In this document: in pieces, positions 1-11,827 of the stretch | Position numbering within the stretch: position 1 is the stretch's first letter | How the letters are laid out: each line of letters opens with the position of its first letter | DNA from: Trichoderma breve | Lineage: Eukaryota; Ascomycota; Sordariomycetes; Hypocreales; Hypocreaceae | Length of the DNA: 64,000 bases | Assembly: GCF_028502605.1 (NCBI RefSeq) | Contig: NC_079234.1 | Coordinates: 682,001-746,000 of the forward strand | Direction: 5' to 3' | The notes under the pieces: generated by a model | What the model was told of the DNA's origin: nothing | What the model saw: only the letters and a program-made list of their open reading frames with translations | Databases searched by the model: none | Program-made: the position numbers and the translations under genes

Positions 1-590
1 GCTGAGTTAGAGCTACAGCGGACCTCTTCCGACTTACACAAATCAATCTATAAAAAGGAACAAGCACGCACCTCTTTTAGTTCCGGGTCATCGGGAATCC
101 TAAAAAAGCATCTTCTGCTTCTTCTTCCACGGGTACACCAAAACCCTCACCTCTCACAAGGCCATCTATAAAAGGCAATTCTACGAAGCAAACATTTCTC
201 GCAAATGGCACGTTCCAAGCTCCATCCATGAACCATGCAAAAATTTCGATTCACTTCATTATCCTCCGTCTCTTTCGAACCAGACTGGTTTGTCATACCT
301 GCAGAGAGGCCGCCTTGTTTTTTTTTTTGATTCAGTTTGAACTCAAATACAGACGGTCAGCCTACTTTGCATCTTGCTTCTCCTGTTGATTCAGCCTGCA
401 ACGAGATTCTCTTTCCTGATCCTTTCCAAGTCAAGAAGCTCCCTCATGAATGAAAGATACCCAGCTACTACCTCTACTTGCTACTCCATTTCATCCAAGC
501 TTATCAACCTCAACACTGAGAATCCCAGCCAACAAATCACCAATCATCACCAGACATATACAAAAACAATCACAAATCACCACCGCCGCC
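1..590. other. Upstream non-coding stretch
   Basis: No gene can be supported here. The stretch has a T-run near 319-328. From about 490 to 590 it becomes C/A-rich, as in the 5' leader of the small gene that follows. Confidence 0.5.
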
Positions 591-1013
591 ATGTGCGTCC
601 ACTTCCGGTCCTGGAACCGCTGCTCATCCTGCTTCCTCACCTTCAACCGCCGCTGCAACCGCGTCCCCTGCTGGAACGGCTCCCTCTCCCGCTGGCGGAT
701 CCACCGCCACGGATTGTCCTGCCGCAGCGGCTGCTACGAGCGCGCAGACGACGAGGTCTACACGCACTTGTCCTGCGAATCATGCAACATGGAGGCAGCG
801 GCAAACTGCGCCGAAGGCAAGGCGGATGTGATGGAGGCGCGGGTGCTGAGAGGGATGATGATGGGAAATAGAGCTACGGCTGGGACGATGAAGAGACGGG
901 CGGATATTAGTGGTGTGTTTATGAGATTATGGTCATTTAGGGAGGTGTTGCGTGTACGTGGAAATAGCAAAAGGGGGAAGAGGCATCTTCGCATGAGGAT
1001 AAGGATGCTGTGA
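591..1013 (+). CDS. Small Cys-rich protein, unknown function
   Basis: A 140-residue open frame whose ATG follows a strong Kozak-like context (gccgcc). The first 70 residues are rich in Cys, Trp and Arg (MCVHF, RCSSC, RRCNRVPCW, CRSGC, CESCN), with about a dozen cysteines in pairs. That looks like a small zinc-binding or disulphide fold. There is no signal peptide, so an intracellular metal-binding protein is more likely than an effector. The C-terminal half is basic (Arg/Lys) and shows no recognisable domain. An upstream in-frame extension to 450 exists but lacks the Kozak context. The C-terminal part could be misread if an intron is present. No family is recognised. Confidence 0.45.
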   Translation: MCVHFRSWNRCSSCFLTFNRRCNRVPCWNGSLSRWRIHRHGLSCRSGCYERADDEVYTHLSCESCNMEAAANCAEGKADVMEARVLRGMMMGNRATAGTMKRRADISGVFMRLWSFREVLRVRGNSKRGKRHLRMRIRML

Positions 1014-2422
1014 AGTCCAACATAGACCAAGCTTTTACAATAATATCTAGACTTTTTCAACCCTCCCACTCCCATCCCTTTACCCCCCTCTTCCTATTCT
1101 AATAAAACCTCATCGTGATTGAATCAAAATTTGTAACACCAAGCTCTAACCAAACCCTGCGCGTCTTCAATAAACAACAGCCACATGCGGCCTCCTGTTC
1201 CCCCCAAAACACGCCGTCACACAGAAACCGGGCCCTCGCAGAAATAACCGTTACCCAAGTATCGACACCGTTTTTCAAGGGCGGTCAGCTTTGCCGGGTA
1301 ATTTTTCCCTTTCTCCTCTACTTTGGTGTGTGTGTGGTAGGATGTGTGTATCATGTTGTGAGGGCGCTTTATGAAACCAAAGTACGGGGATGGTGGAGAT
1401 GAAATGATGAGAGGGACTAGTACAACGCTGTGGTACAAATATTCTGCCTGCTATTTTATTCTTTTGTGCGTTCTTCTCGTGGGTTACAGATGACGTTTGA
1501 GGCATTGCTTGAAGCTGTTTGATCAAGTCATATGGCCGGCCCAGCTACCCGGCATTCAACATACAAACATTGGCAAAGACCAGCACCATATCATGTGAAG
1601 CAGCGTTATTCTTGGCAGAGGATCGATCTAAGATTAAAATATGATATAGTTTCTAGAAGAAAATCCCTGCTAAAAACGAACATTGTCATTCTCTTTGCGT
1701 TTTGACCTTACAACGCCAACCTGAGAGACCAACATCGTCACATTCCATGTACCGTCTTCATCTCACCGCAGTCAACTTTTCTCTAAATTCAGAACATAAC
1801 ATGGTACCAATACCTGAACTCCAGTCTGGATAAACCTCGCGGCACGGGACTTCAACAAGCAAACCTCAATGTTACGAAATCTCCCATACAAATGAAGCAA
1901 AATCACCTCGGTATCAAATCCGTCCACGAATCTTGGCTGCAGGCCTCGGCATCTACGCACACAGCTAATAAACGATATGTCATCAATTCGTCGTAAATAT
2001 TACTTGGCAGCATCTTGACCAGCTGCCGCTAATTCACTCAGTTATGATGCACCCTTGGCTCCCTCCCGCGGATTCGCTTTCGCTCTCGTGTCTTTCGGCG
2101 CCCTCGTGAAAGCTTGACAAAATAAAAAACCAAACAAAAGCCCCGTGATTATATATACAAACCGTGCTTCCTGCACCGAGTTCCCGTTTCCCAAAACAAA
2201 AACAATGTCGAGCCTTTTTCTTGTTCCTGCCACGCCTACATGTTCGTATATATATAAAAAGACAGTCAAGAAGCCAAGGAACACGGTTCGCAGATGGCCG
2301 AGCGAAAAGAAAAGATGGCCGTATTAAATAGTGCTTGTTATATGCCGGTGTAGATGTTATTTCTTAATCCTGTCGTGGCAATGAATAATGAGGAGTCATT
2401 TAGGATCAAGGCGGTCTCTTGT
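1014..2422. other. Intergenic, no gene supported
   Basis: Only short overlapping open frames with no protein-like composition are present. The part near 2150-2420 probably includes the 3' UTR of the minus-strand glycosyltransferase gene. Confidence 0.5.
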
Positions 2423-3841
2423 TCATGGCTTCTCCTCAAGTTGGCTCTCGGATTTCTCCTGAGACTCCTCCTGAGACTGCTCTGGGGTTGGATCCCGAGT
2501 CTCCTCCTTGGGCGGATACTTGGCCATGAGGTCCTTCTCAGTAATGTAAAAGTCGGACTTTTCGTCCAAGAACTCCTTGTGGAACAGTTCGAGATAGCCT
2601 CCAGGAACCTGCTGGCCGACAAAGACCTTGATCCAGCTGTCCTTTCCGGTCCACAAATGGCGAATGAAGCGGCCCTCACACTCGGAATCGCTGTTAGGGA
2701 AACCGTTGGCGTCGGTACAAGCGAGCTGCCTGATGTCTTCGGGGAAATCGTATCGAATAAAGGTGCCGAAACCGCCCTGGTCGGTAGGTCGGCCGGGCGA
2801 GTTGGTGCGGAATTCAACGCATTCGGGGTGCTTGCCATTCTCCTCGGGGCATCCTGCCCAAGCGTCCATGATCTCATAGGTCTTGGCGTTGTTTTGCGCA
2901 ACAATGAAGCCAGTGTTGAGCATGAGCTTGCCAAACTTGTCCTTGTTGTACTCGCGGTTGGGGTCGACGGCCAGGGCGAGGGAGTTATTGCGAGGGTCGA
3001 GGTCCCAGTAGTTCAGAAGCCACTCGAAGGGAAGGTCGAGGTTCTGGAAGATGGCGTCGGAGTCGAGATATAAGCAAACCTTGTGCTGCTTGAGGATGGT
3101 GGAGATGACGGGGGCCTTCTTCCAGGATGCGCGGCGATCCTCGGGCTTCTCAATGGCGACAAAGTAGTACTTGTAGCCGTGGATTTTGGCTGCACGTGGT
3201 CACGTTAGTTTGGCTTGCAATGATGCTGTGAGAGTGGAATTCGGTAGCGTACCATAAAGCCAGTGGTTGAGCACGCCGACAGACAGGCCGTGAACCTTTT
3301 CCGGGTTCTTCTCCCAGCTCATGACATCGGGTCCAAAGATCTGGTGAGGCGCATCAAAGGGGCGGTTGTCGAGGTCGATGATGCAGAGATCTTCGCCGAG
3401 GGGCTCCGGGAAGTGAATGTCGTGCTTGAGATCGAACTTGAAGGCGCCATAGGGCTGGTAGAAGCTGGAGTTGGGCTTGATGGAAGGCTTGTGGACCTCG
3501 AACCAGACATCGCGGAAGCTGGTGTCAGGCTTGACAGGCTCAACGGGCTTGACAGGTTCGACGGGCTTCACTGGCTCGACAGGTTTGACTGGTTCGGATG
3601 GCGGAGGCACTGAGCCGGAGTTTGTGTTTGGCTGTGTCCTAGAAGCGTAGCTGCGTTAGCCATACCCATACGCTATCTTCAACAGGGACCACGATGCGAT
3701 CTGTCACCACATCACGTACCTGTTGGGCAATTCAGCCGAGTCCAGCTGGTTGTAGACGAGGCCAGCAAAGACAATGATGAAGATGATGGCGCCGGCCAAT
3801 AAGGCCGACAGCTTTGAAGATCGAACACCACCGACAAACAT
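2423..3841 (-). CDS. Type II membrane glycosyltransferase, GT34/MNN10-like
   Basis: Three exons (3841-3720, 3638-3253, 3189-2423) join in frame to 424 residues. A short cytosolic N-terminus (MFVGGVRSSK) precedes one hydrophobic anchor at about residues 11-33. A low-complexity stem of repeated Pro-Val-Lys-Pro/Glu units follows (about five copies), then a GT-A-type catalytic domain with a DxD motif (D212-S213-D214 in LYLDSDAIF) that binds the nucleotide sugar through a metal ion. The anchor-stem-catalytic layout is that of Golgi glycosyltransferases. The region around the DxD resembles the fungal GMA12/MNN10 (GT34) alpha-glycosyltransferases. The C-terminus is a charged Glu/Gln/Lys tail with no catalytic features. 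The sugar donor and acceptor cannot be told from sequence. A role in cell-wall mannan or galactomannan is inference. Confidence 0.75.
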
Positions 3842-5296
3842 TATCGCTGCATACTCCGCCGATGGAATGCGGATAAAGAGGACAAAGCCCTTGTTGTATG
3901 TAGGCGCAAGAGGGAAAAAAAGAGGGCAGAGGGAGGAATGAGGGAGTGGATCCTAGCGAACGATGATCCGCGTGCCCACCGAAACACGGGGATTACAGTA
4001 TAGAAGAAAAGGAGAGAAGAGGTGAAGGCGCAAATCAACAAGAAAAGACAAGAAGCAGGAAAATGAAGAAGGAAAAAGAGAATAAAGAGCTGGCGACAAA
4101 CCGGCAAAAAAGAAGCCCCAAGATTGGCTTGGCGTAGCGGCGCGTTGTGGCGAAGCACGGACAAGAGACAACCTGAGAGGCAGAGACAGAGACAGACTGC
4201 AGAAAAGAGGCACAATATTGGATTGGCGGAACGGAAAAAGGGGCAGAAAAGAAACTGGAGACCACGGTTATGTTATCAGGTACGTACCCCCAGCGCCATC
4301 GCCGGGTATCTGCTAACAGGACACGATGCCGGTCGCTAGCAAGGCAGCGCCAGACTCGGGGGCTTGGCGTTGACGGGGGAAAATCGAATCTCGGTGCAGT
4401 ACGAGCGCGACTAGCTTTTTAGTTTGCCTGGGTTTGACCCGGTTCTGGCCAACTGATGGAGGCGGTTTGGAGGGGCTAAGCAGGGGAGAACAAATAAAAC
4501 GGATGCAATCCAATAGTCTTTTTTGCTGTACTTTGGGAGGATTGGCGCTAGGTTGCTTTATTTGATGAGTAAGATGTTAAGCGTGGGTGTTATTGTTTCA
4601 GCTTTGCATTTTGCTTTTCTTCTTCGTCTTACTGCGCAACTTTATAGTGGATGTCGTGGTCTGTGTGAGTAAAAGACGCTACGGGAATAAAGAAGATGCA
4701 AAGAATCAATACGAGCAACTGCCGTGGCATCTTCTTAAGCTGGTAATCGATCAGTATACTATTAATACGAGTATGTACTATTACAGATATATTCTGCACG
4801 ATCGATCGCAGTGCTAGTCTGCTCGTATTGAATTGCCTCCCGCCCCGCGTCTCCCAAATCGGCTCCCTCTCCTGGCTGCATCGGGCATCGGCGCCGTGCC
4901 GCGTAACCGCATATAATGCAAGAACCTTGGAAGAGAGATTACAAAATACTGATAATTTTCGCAGAATTAAACACGTAACTAATAATGGCGAGAGATAAAG
5001 TACGAGTACAGATGACGTTGGAAAACTCTAATACCTGATATATATAAACAAAACCGCATCTATACTCCCGAAAAAGGAAGACTTTGGGGCTCGCCACAAT
5101 TGCATCCAGTAAGTCTCCTCGCTAGCTTCGAGTATATCTCAGCCCACTGGGGCCTTGATAGCGAACAGAAGGAGGAACAAGTTGCGACACTTAATCAATT
5201 GCTGCATTCGGCAGTAATGTTCAATTTATAGACGTTTTCTTCCTATCAGCTGAATACTAAATGAAAATGGCAAAAAGAGAAAAAAAGGAAATCACA
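3842..5296. other. Promoter region and spacer, no gene supported
   Basis: The first ~400 nt, read on the minus strand, are pyrimidine-rich as in long fungal 5' leaders, and probably hold the promoter and 5' UTR of the glycosyltransferase. The remainder, up to the tRNA, shows only short spurious frames. Confidence 0.5.
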
Positions 5297-5378
5297 TGCG
5301 TGAACTGGGAATCGAACCCAGGGCTCCCCGACGTTGCTCGGATGGCAACGGAGAATTTTACCACTAAACCATTCACGC
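5297..5378 (-). tRNA. tRNA-Gly (GCC) with an 11-nt intron
   Basis: The minus strand folds as a cloverleaf. The acceptor stem pairs GCGTGAA with TTCACGC, the T arm is CTGGG-TTCGATT-CCCAG, and the anticodon stem is CTCCG/CGGGG. The anticodon GCC lies at 5346-5344. The loop has 11 extra bases (about 5342-5332), in the canonical nuclear intron position just after residue 37. Its start is only 37 nt beyond the stop codon of the battenin gene on the same strand. Confidence 0.93.
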
Positions 5379-5415
5379 TACTCTTTTCGATGTCAACTCT
5401 GTCAATTGTTTGTCT

Positions 5416-6880
5416 CTATAATCCTCGGCCATGTGAAACCGCAGCCCTCTGGCACCAATCGCGCCCATGAGCAACTTGGTAATCGCAGAGACTCGTCTCC
5501 ATCACGATGCTGATCAAGCCCGCAATACAAATACCTCCGCTGTCACTTACCGTTGTAGCGCTAAGACTAAACTCGCGCTCCTCGGCCGGCACGTTTTCCA
5601 TGATTTCGGCGAAGCAGTTCACGTAGACGGCGCCGCCTAGTAGGCCCTCCCAGAAGATGATGATGAATACTATGTAGACGGAGGGAATGAAGAAGAACAT
5701 GGCATGCAGCGTTAGGAGAATCAGGTTTCCGACTTGGAGAAGGGATGGGAGGTATAAGTAGTGGACACGGATAAAGGATGTGGACGATCGCGAGATGAAG
5801 ACGCCGACTTGATATAGAAAGCCATAGAACGGGTAGAATTCACGAAACTCGTTGAATGGCGACGATTCGAGTGGGAAGAGCAGCGTTGGCGCGACGCCTT
5901 GGTTGATGGTATACTCGGCAATGTATACTAGCAGCAAGGGGGCCATATACGGGATGAAGAGCGCCTTGGCTCTCCGCAAGTTGTTCTGAAGAGAATTCGA
6001 CTCGCCTCGCGTCATGGCATATGCAGTGTTTGCTGATAGGACAGACGGCTCAGGGACAAGCAGAGCAGAAGTGCTAGCTGCAATCTCCTGTTCTGTGTGG
6101 TCTCCATCCACTTCGTCCTCTACGTCTCTTTCCGGAACAGCATCATATTCCTTCAAAGCGCTGCCTTTCCGCAGCGGGTCTAAGGGAAGGACGAAGAAGA
6201 AACTGATGAACATGATGGCAGGGAGACAAGCCGAGAACAGCAAGCTCTGCTGGACAGTAAACCCCCACCAATCGGTCAACAGCACATATAATCCTGCCCC
6301 GACCAGACCGGCTGCGCCAGTGCCAGATCCCCAACCGGCCAAGCTCACATGCCCGTAATAATGCGTCAGTCCCAGGAAACTGAGCTCGCCTCCTCCACTG
6401 GCCAAACTCGCCAAGATTACTCCCACCATCTTCACTGGCACCGACCTGGACGGAGGCGTAATAGCAATCATCAGCATACCGCCCGCAGACAGCGCGATGA
6501 AGATGAGGACTCGTATCGGATATGGTATGCGATGGATAAAATATGGAGCAATGAGCTTGGTGAAGAACGAGGGAACGACATCAGCGAGGAGGACGACGCC
6601 TTTCGGGAGCGATCCGACGAGGTCTTGCGCGGCCGAGAGGATGATTACGTAGAGCACATTGTTGATGAGACCTATTAAGGAAGTTACACGGTTAGCTATA
6701 TATCATTAGAAAATCTCAGAGCTTGACAGGATGCACACCAAGTAACCAAAAGGCGACAATGACCCTCATGTTGGGATGCTTCACCAAGCTCTTCAGCCTG
6801 GCGCTGTAGACGGCCCAGGAGGATGACGGAGCGCCGGGCATGGGGAGAAGCCCGGACGCAGACGGGGAGCGGCTTGACAT
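5416..6880 (-). CDS. BTN1: Battenin / CLN3 family vacuolar membrane protein
   Basis: Two exons (6880-6739 and 6671-5416) join across a GTGTGC...TAG intron to give 465 residues, the usual length for fungal battenins. Family hallmarks are visible: [21 protein letters not shown] in the first membrane segment, the [15 protein letters not shown] segment, and a C-terminal [12 protein letters not shown] signature. About ten to eleven hydrophobic helices surround a polar, acidic loop near residues 225-265. Battenin sits in the vacuolar (lysosomal) membrane and affects vacuolar pH and basic amino-acid balance; human CLN3 is its orthologue. The 3' end lies right next to a tRNA-Gly gene on the same strand, so its 3' UTR must be very short or run through the tRNA. 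Confidence 0.95.
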
Positions 6881-7215
6881 TCTATGTTCAAATTGATTGA
6901 AATCCCATCACTAAGAGAAGAGCATTGCTGTGTTGAAAGAGCCTTGCAGTGAGCAAGCTTGGAAGATGTTGATGGAAGAGTAGCTGAAATAGGTCACGCG
7001 AGGTTGGAGGCCATACGGAGCACTGTACGGAGTAGATAACGGTCGCGATAAGGAACCCGTGCTAGAGCTATGACGCAGCCACTTCTTTTAGAACACATGA
7101 AAGGCCCATCACATGTCCCATTATTTTCTGCCATAAAATCACAAACTATTGTACAATCTTATACAATCTTATTCCTAACTTACAATATTTGCCTCTCAGC
7201 AGACACATAAACTAC
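6881..7215. other. BTN1 promoter region
   Basis: Spacer between two minus-strand genes. It should hold the BTN1 promoter and the 3' UTR of the next gene. No distinct motif was recognised. Confidence 0.5.
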
Positions 7216-7869
7216 CTATTCGTCTTCGTGGATTCTGGACGTGTATCCTTCCGTCTCCCGACTCGCCTGCGTCACACTCTCAGGCGCAATCCAGCCCTCT
7301 GCAGAGATGCTATCCGGCACACTCTCAGGTGTATAATAATCACTTCCCTTGTACTTTGATCCTCCAACCCCCGGCGGGTTTCTTCCTACGTTTGCCCTGG
7401 ACGCGGCTTGTCCTTGAGCGGCAATGTCGCCGCTGCTGCCCACGTTCCGTTCGGTGTCTGCGCCTACAACATCGGTGTCGTTTTGGCCGCCTTGTTGGCG
7501 ATATGACTCGGAAATCTTGTCACCAGGTCCGCCTTGGCCTTCATACTGATTTCCAGTAGCTTGTCTGTTGAAACCTTCAGTAAATGTCCATTCTCACTAC
7601 TAAGCACCGAGGTGACTATATGGGTCGATAAGGACTCACCTTCCACGAGCGTCAACATCTCCTCCCTCACCAGGAGGAATACGTTTGTTGTAGCCTCTGT
7701 TTGTGCTTAAATCATCTCCATAAGTGACATTGGCTGAATCAAATTTCTTTTCCACATAAGAGTTGACGCCGGCGTCATCATCAGCCTGTGGACGAGCATT
7801 GCCAGTCTTGGCCTGGTAGGTGTTGAGATCAGCCTCAGCGCGGCGCGAAATCTCTTCGTAGTTGGACAT
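7216..7869 (-). CDS. Small disordered hydrophilic protein, unknown
   Basis: Two exons (7869-7640, 7564-7216) with clean GTGAGT and ACAG splice sites give 192 residues starting MSNYEEISRR. The protein is almost wholly polar: Gly, Asp, Glu, Gln, Asn and Ser dominate and hydrophobic segments are absent, so intrinsic disorder is expected. The middle has Gly/Gln-rich runs such as NQYEGQGGPGDK. The composition resembles fungal stress-induced or conidiation hydrophilins, but no defined family signature was found, so a protective role is only a guess. It is divergent from the heme lyase gene and shares a 734-nt promoter region with it. Confidence 0.7.
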
Positions 7870-8603
7870 TTTGATATGTGTAAAGTCTTTTAGTGAAATT
7901 TGTCAAGTTTTAAAAGCTTAAGAGTTGTGAGAATTCGGGAATCGATTAAATCGTTGGAAGGTGGCAGTATTTATACAGTATTTACATGCACTCTGGACGA
8001 TGGCTTCTCGATGACCTCAGATCAACGGTATATGATTTCATGACACCGCATGATGGAGAACAAATGTGGGCCAGAAAGTCTGATCACAGCAGATATATAC
8101 TCAAAATCGAGATTCTTTCTCAGGATGAATTTGTAATAAAAGTGATATGCTGCTACGAGCATCTGCCATTTTGTAGCATTGATAAAGCCTGGCCTGGCTT
8201 TGTAGAGGTAGGTCTCTTCGAGATGAGGATGACATCAGATGGCGAATGTCTTCACGTACAGCTCGCCTAACATGCATCCTTTAAGCTACCAAACTAGGAT
8301 ATTACCTAATTATATTGATATCAATTTTTACACCACTTATTCGATAGTAATCCTCACGAAGTAATGGATCTTATTCCCCATCATCCGTATCAGTCCGGCA
8401 AATTCTCGGCCCAAACACCAAGATTTCGCAATCGCAAAGTTGCGATACTCTTTTGCGCCGCTATCCAAAAAAATTATTAATCTGCAATCCAACCACTCCC
8501 AGCTACCCTCACAACCACACTCCGCTGTTTTCATAGCCTCGACCTAGGACGAATCGCAATCGAATCGCCTCCTCATTTTCAGGCCTCATAATCAACATCA
8601 ACC
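7870..8603. other. Divergent promoter region
   Basis: Shared upstream region of the hydrophilic protein gene (-) and the heme lyase gene (+). A short open frame at 7986-8270 overlaps it but has no recognisable protein features. Confidence 0.5.
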
Positions 8604-9532
8604 ATGGCAGAAGACGCCTGTCCCGTCGACCACAAAACCCGCGACGCCTGGCTCGCCCACGCCCGCGCCGCCGAAGCCTCCAAGCAATCCCAACCCCAAT
8701 CTCCCGCCCAAAGCGAAGCATCCAAATGCCCCGTCGATCACTCCGCCGCCAAGAAGCCTTCCTCCTCATGGACCCAGACAATCTCCTCCTACATCTGGTC
8801 CTCTCCCTCCCCCACCGCAGATAACCTCCCCGCAAACCACCCCGCGATACCTTCAACAACCTCACCATCAAACCTCGAAACCTCCCGCGTAACGTCCACT
8901 ATTCCTCGCTCCTTTACAAACTCCGATGAATGTCCCGTCGACCACGGAGCTTCCGCGAATCCCTCGAACGCGGAAATCGAGTCCGGCGCAGACGCTTCGG
9001 GAAATTGGGTCTATCCCTCGGAGAAGATGTTCTTTGAAGCGATGAAGCGCAAGGGCTACGATGCGCGAGAAGTGGACATGAAGACTGTCGTGCCTATCCA
9101 CAATGCCGTCAATGAGCGCGCGTGGCAGCATATTAAAGAGTGGGAAGCTCCCTACTTGACCGACTCAAAGTACGTTTCTTTCTTCCTCTTTCCTCTCCAT
9201 CCATACTCCAGCTATAATCCTATGAAGCATGATAACTAATAGAAGAACACCACAGATGCGACGGTCCAAGACTCTCCTCCTTCGCCAACAAAAGCACCCG
9301 CATGACCCCAACCGCCCGCATCAACACCATCCTCGGCTACACCGCGCCCTTTGACCGGCACGACTGGGTCATCGACCGCTGCGGCGTCCGCGTCGACTAT
9401 GTCATCGACTTTTACGCTGGAAGACCTGGCGGCACGGCTGGAGCGCCGAGCTTCTATCTCGATGTCAGGCCGAAGCTGAATACCTTGGAGGGAGTCAAGA
9501 TGCGGGTCATGAGGTGGACAGGGTTGGCTTGA
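8604..9532 (+). CDS. CYC3: Cytochrome c-type heme lyase (holocytochrome c synthase)
   Basis: Two exons (8604-9169, 9256-9532) give 280 residues. The enzyme attaches heme covalently to apocytochrome c in the mitochondrial intermembrane space. The family core is clear: GNWVYPSEKMFFEAMKRKG, HNAVNERAWQHIKEWE, then after the intron CDGPRLSSFANK, TPTARI, PFDRHDWVIDRCG and YVIDFYAG. The N-terminal 110 residues are low-complexity and carry three CPVDH heme-regulatory-type motifs (Cys6, Cys42, Cys110). Fungi often have separate lyases for cytochrome c (CYC3) and c1 (CYT2). The CPV-rich N-terminus occurs in both, so the symbol is tentative although the family is not in doubt. Confidence 0.93.
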
Positions 9533-9849
9533 GGGCGAGGTCTTGGAAGGACAAGAGATGGAGAGAAAATGAATGTATAATATGATTTACGTGTGGCATA
9601 GAAAAATGGCGTTTTGTTGGGTCGGTAATGATGTGTTGTGTGGGAATAAGCATATAAAGATAGATAGAGCTAGAAGGGCTCCTTGTACAATACAAATCTC
9701 CTGTACGATCCTGAGAGTGGTTTCTCGAGTCATTCATTGCGTCAATTCGTGGCATCATTTCGATGATGCTTCTACTGGTATGTATAGTACAACAGTGCTG
9801 CCCCAGCAAATCCCATCCCTCATTTGTGAGCAGCGGAATATCTACCCAT
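9533..9849. other. Convergent 3' spacer
   Basis: Short AT-rich spacer between the convergent heme lyase (+) and RUS1-like (-) genes. It probably holds both 3' UTRs. Confidence 0.5.
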
Positions 9850-11353
9850 CTACAAATCCTTGGCTCGCCTCTTCCGTATCTGCAGCCGAACAGGAGCCGT
9901 AGTCTCCAAAGCCTGCGTCTCAAGATTCCACCCCTTCTGCACCAACTCGTCCCAGAGCTTCGAGCTGTTGAACTGTGGCACAAACTCGCTGTCTCTGTCC
10001 TTGCCGGCAATGCTAAACTTTCTGCCGTTGCCTTCGACGCCAGCATCGCAGAAGAGTTCATCCAGTTTCTGCGTGTAGACACCACCATCTTCCATGAGCC
10101 ATGCGATTTCCATTGCGGCAAACCATGCGCGTATGGCATCGATCGGCTGGGCACCCTCCCAGAGGAGCATCTTGATGGGAGTCAGACGGCCGGGAACGCG
10201 AGAGCAAATAAACCGGGTATGCTTGAGGCCATCGACGATGATGAGTTTGTCGTGTGAATCGCAGCAGCTCATGGCATGGCCGTAGCTCTCGGCAAATTCG
10301 AGATGGACTACCTTGTTTCCACGGTTATTGCGGATTATGGGGCTCCAGAAGACGATGCTCTCTCTTTCTGCGACTTGCTCGGGGGATAAAACGACGCCGC
10401 TCTTGAGGTATTCGCTGAATAGGATTGTTGCGCGTTGTCGGTTGAGCGTAGCCATGCAGACGCTGCGAACGCCAAGATAGTTTGTACCAAGATGGGCAAG
10501 GACGAGGAGAATCATCAAAAGCACAACACTTGAATGATCCTCAATCGCCTTCACCACCAACGTTCCCACAAGCAGGCCGATCAAGCCCACGGCTGTCTCC
10601 TGGCTAGCCTCTTTTGCATTGAGTTCAGCGAGATTATCTTGCCTGGCAAAGTGCACACTAAGAGCTGCCTTGCTGGCACCAGCGGCAACACCGCACAACG
10701 CCCGGAGTGCTTGACCAGTACTGAGCGCGATAACCTTGCCCCAGGAGCCTAGATACGGACTGTAGAGCTCCAGAAAGAAGGCACTGTCGTTGAAAAGATC
10801 GGCTAGAAATCGGTATCGCTTGGCGTCTGGTTCGATTCGAAGGCCAAAGCGGTGGGCAAACACAATCGTTGCAATGCGAGACGTGGTATCTTTGAGGATG
10901 GTGAGAAGGAGGGCAAACGTGGCCGAAGACGATGCATCTCCAACGCCGAGACCTTTGAGAAGAGCACGATTGGCAAGAAGAGAGCTAATGGTTGAAAAGA
11001 AGGCCTGGAGGGAATCAAACATTTGATACGCCAAGTAGTCCTTGGAAACGGAGTGCGGAAATCCAACTGGGAGAAACGAGTCAAACAAGGCTTTGCGCCA
11101 TTCTCGGACAGAGCGGTAGATTATGCCGTTGGATTTGTTCTTGAGCTGGACCTATAGCGTTGTTAGAACCTGATATCTAGCAAAGAGAAGAGGAGATGCT
11201 CACTGGCAAGATGTGGCCGTCGTGGGCGTGGAGCCACTGCTGTTGCACATGGCCGGACTTGTCGAGCTCTACAATGTCAACATCGTTGCCCCAGGCTAGA
11301 ATATCGGTGATTTTCTCTGCTGGCTCGTCGTGAGGTTCGTCATGTACCGCCAT
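9850..11353 (-). CDS. RUS1/DUF647 family membrane protein
   Basis: Exons 11353-11204 and 11151-9850 give 483 residues. The DUF647 (root UVB-sensitive) core is recognisable from about residue 70: FLPVGFPHSVSKDYLAYQ near the start, the LQAFFSTISSLLANRALLKGLGVG stretch, then the KDTTSRIATIVFAHRFG and EPDAKRYRFLADLFND motifs. A glycine-rich helix containing CGVAAGASKAAL follows. Several hydrophobic segments span the middle, and the C-terminal 200 residues are soluble. Plant RUS1/RUS2 act in vitamin B6-linked UV-B responses and the human homologue is RUSF1 (C16orf58). The biochemical activity is unknown in any organism. The two-exon model is well supported by splice sites and frame. Confidence 0.88.
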
Positions 11354-11827
11354 TGTGGGCGCGCCGAGCTTTTGGTCACCGTCAAATCAGAGGTGCAGCG
11401 GCGAAGGCGATGAATGCAAGTGTCGCAAACATAGGACGAGAGTTGCGCGCAAAAGGACAAATTCAACAATGAGGAAATGAATGGAATTAGAGGAGGTTAT
11501 GTTCAGTCAAAGAACGAATGCACAGTGAATTTAGGTCGCGGTTTGTGGTGAATGATGCAAAAGGAAAGTTGACAACAGAAGGTTGAAGTGACTGTGTCGG
11601 GTAGATGAAGTAACAGGTGGCAGAATGAACTTGGCCAGCAGCGATTTTGGCACAACAGCTGGCAGGTCACCTACAGCAGAAAATAGAAATAAAACGGCAT
11701 AAAAATGCATGAGATGCTGTTTCTTCAATCCATCTATTGACATATTAAACTTTTGGTATATAATTCTTTTTGCCATGTACATTTACGGCTTGTATCCCAA
11801 CGAACGCCAGATTCTATTGCCTCCCAT
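11354..11827. other. Spacer: RUS1-like promoter and MVD1 3' UTR
   Basis: Same-strand spacer between the MVD1 stop and the start of the RUS1-like gene. No gene or clear motif seen. Confidence 0.5.

Noticed and set aside
3841..4265. Overlapping Leu/Ser/Cys-rich frames on the minus strand
   Set aside because: They are three frames of one pyrimidine-rich leader, the expected 5' region of the glycosyltransferase gene, not membrane proteins.
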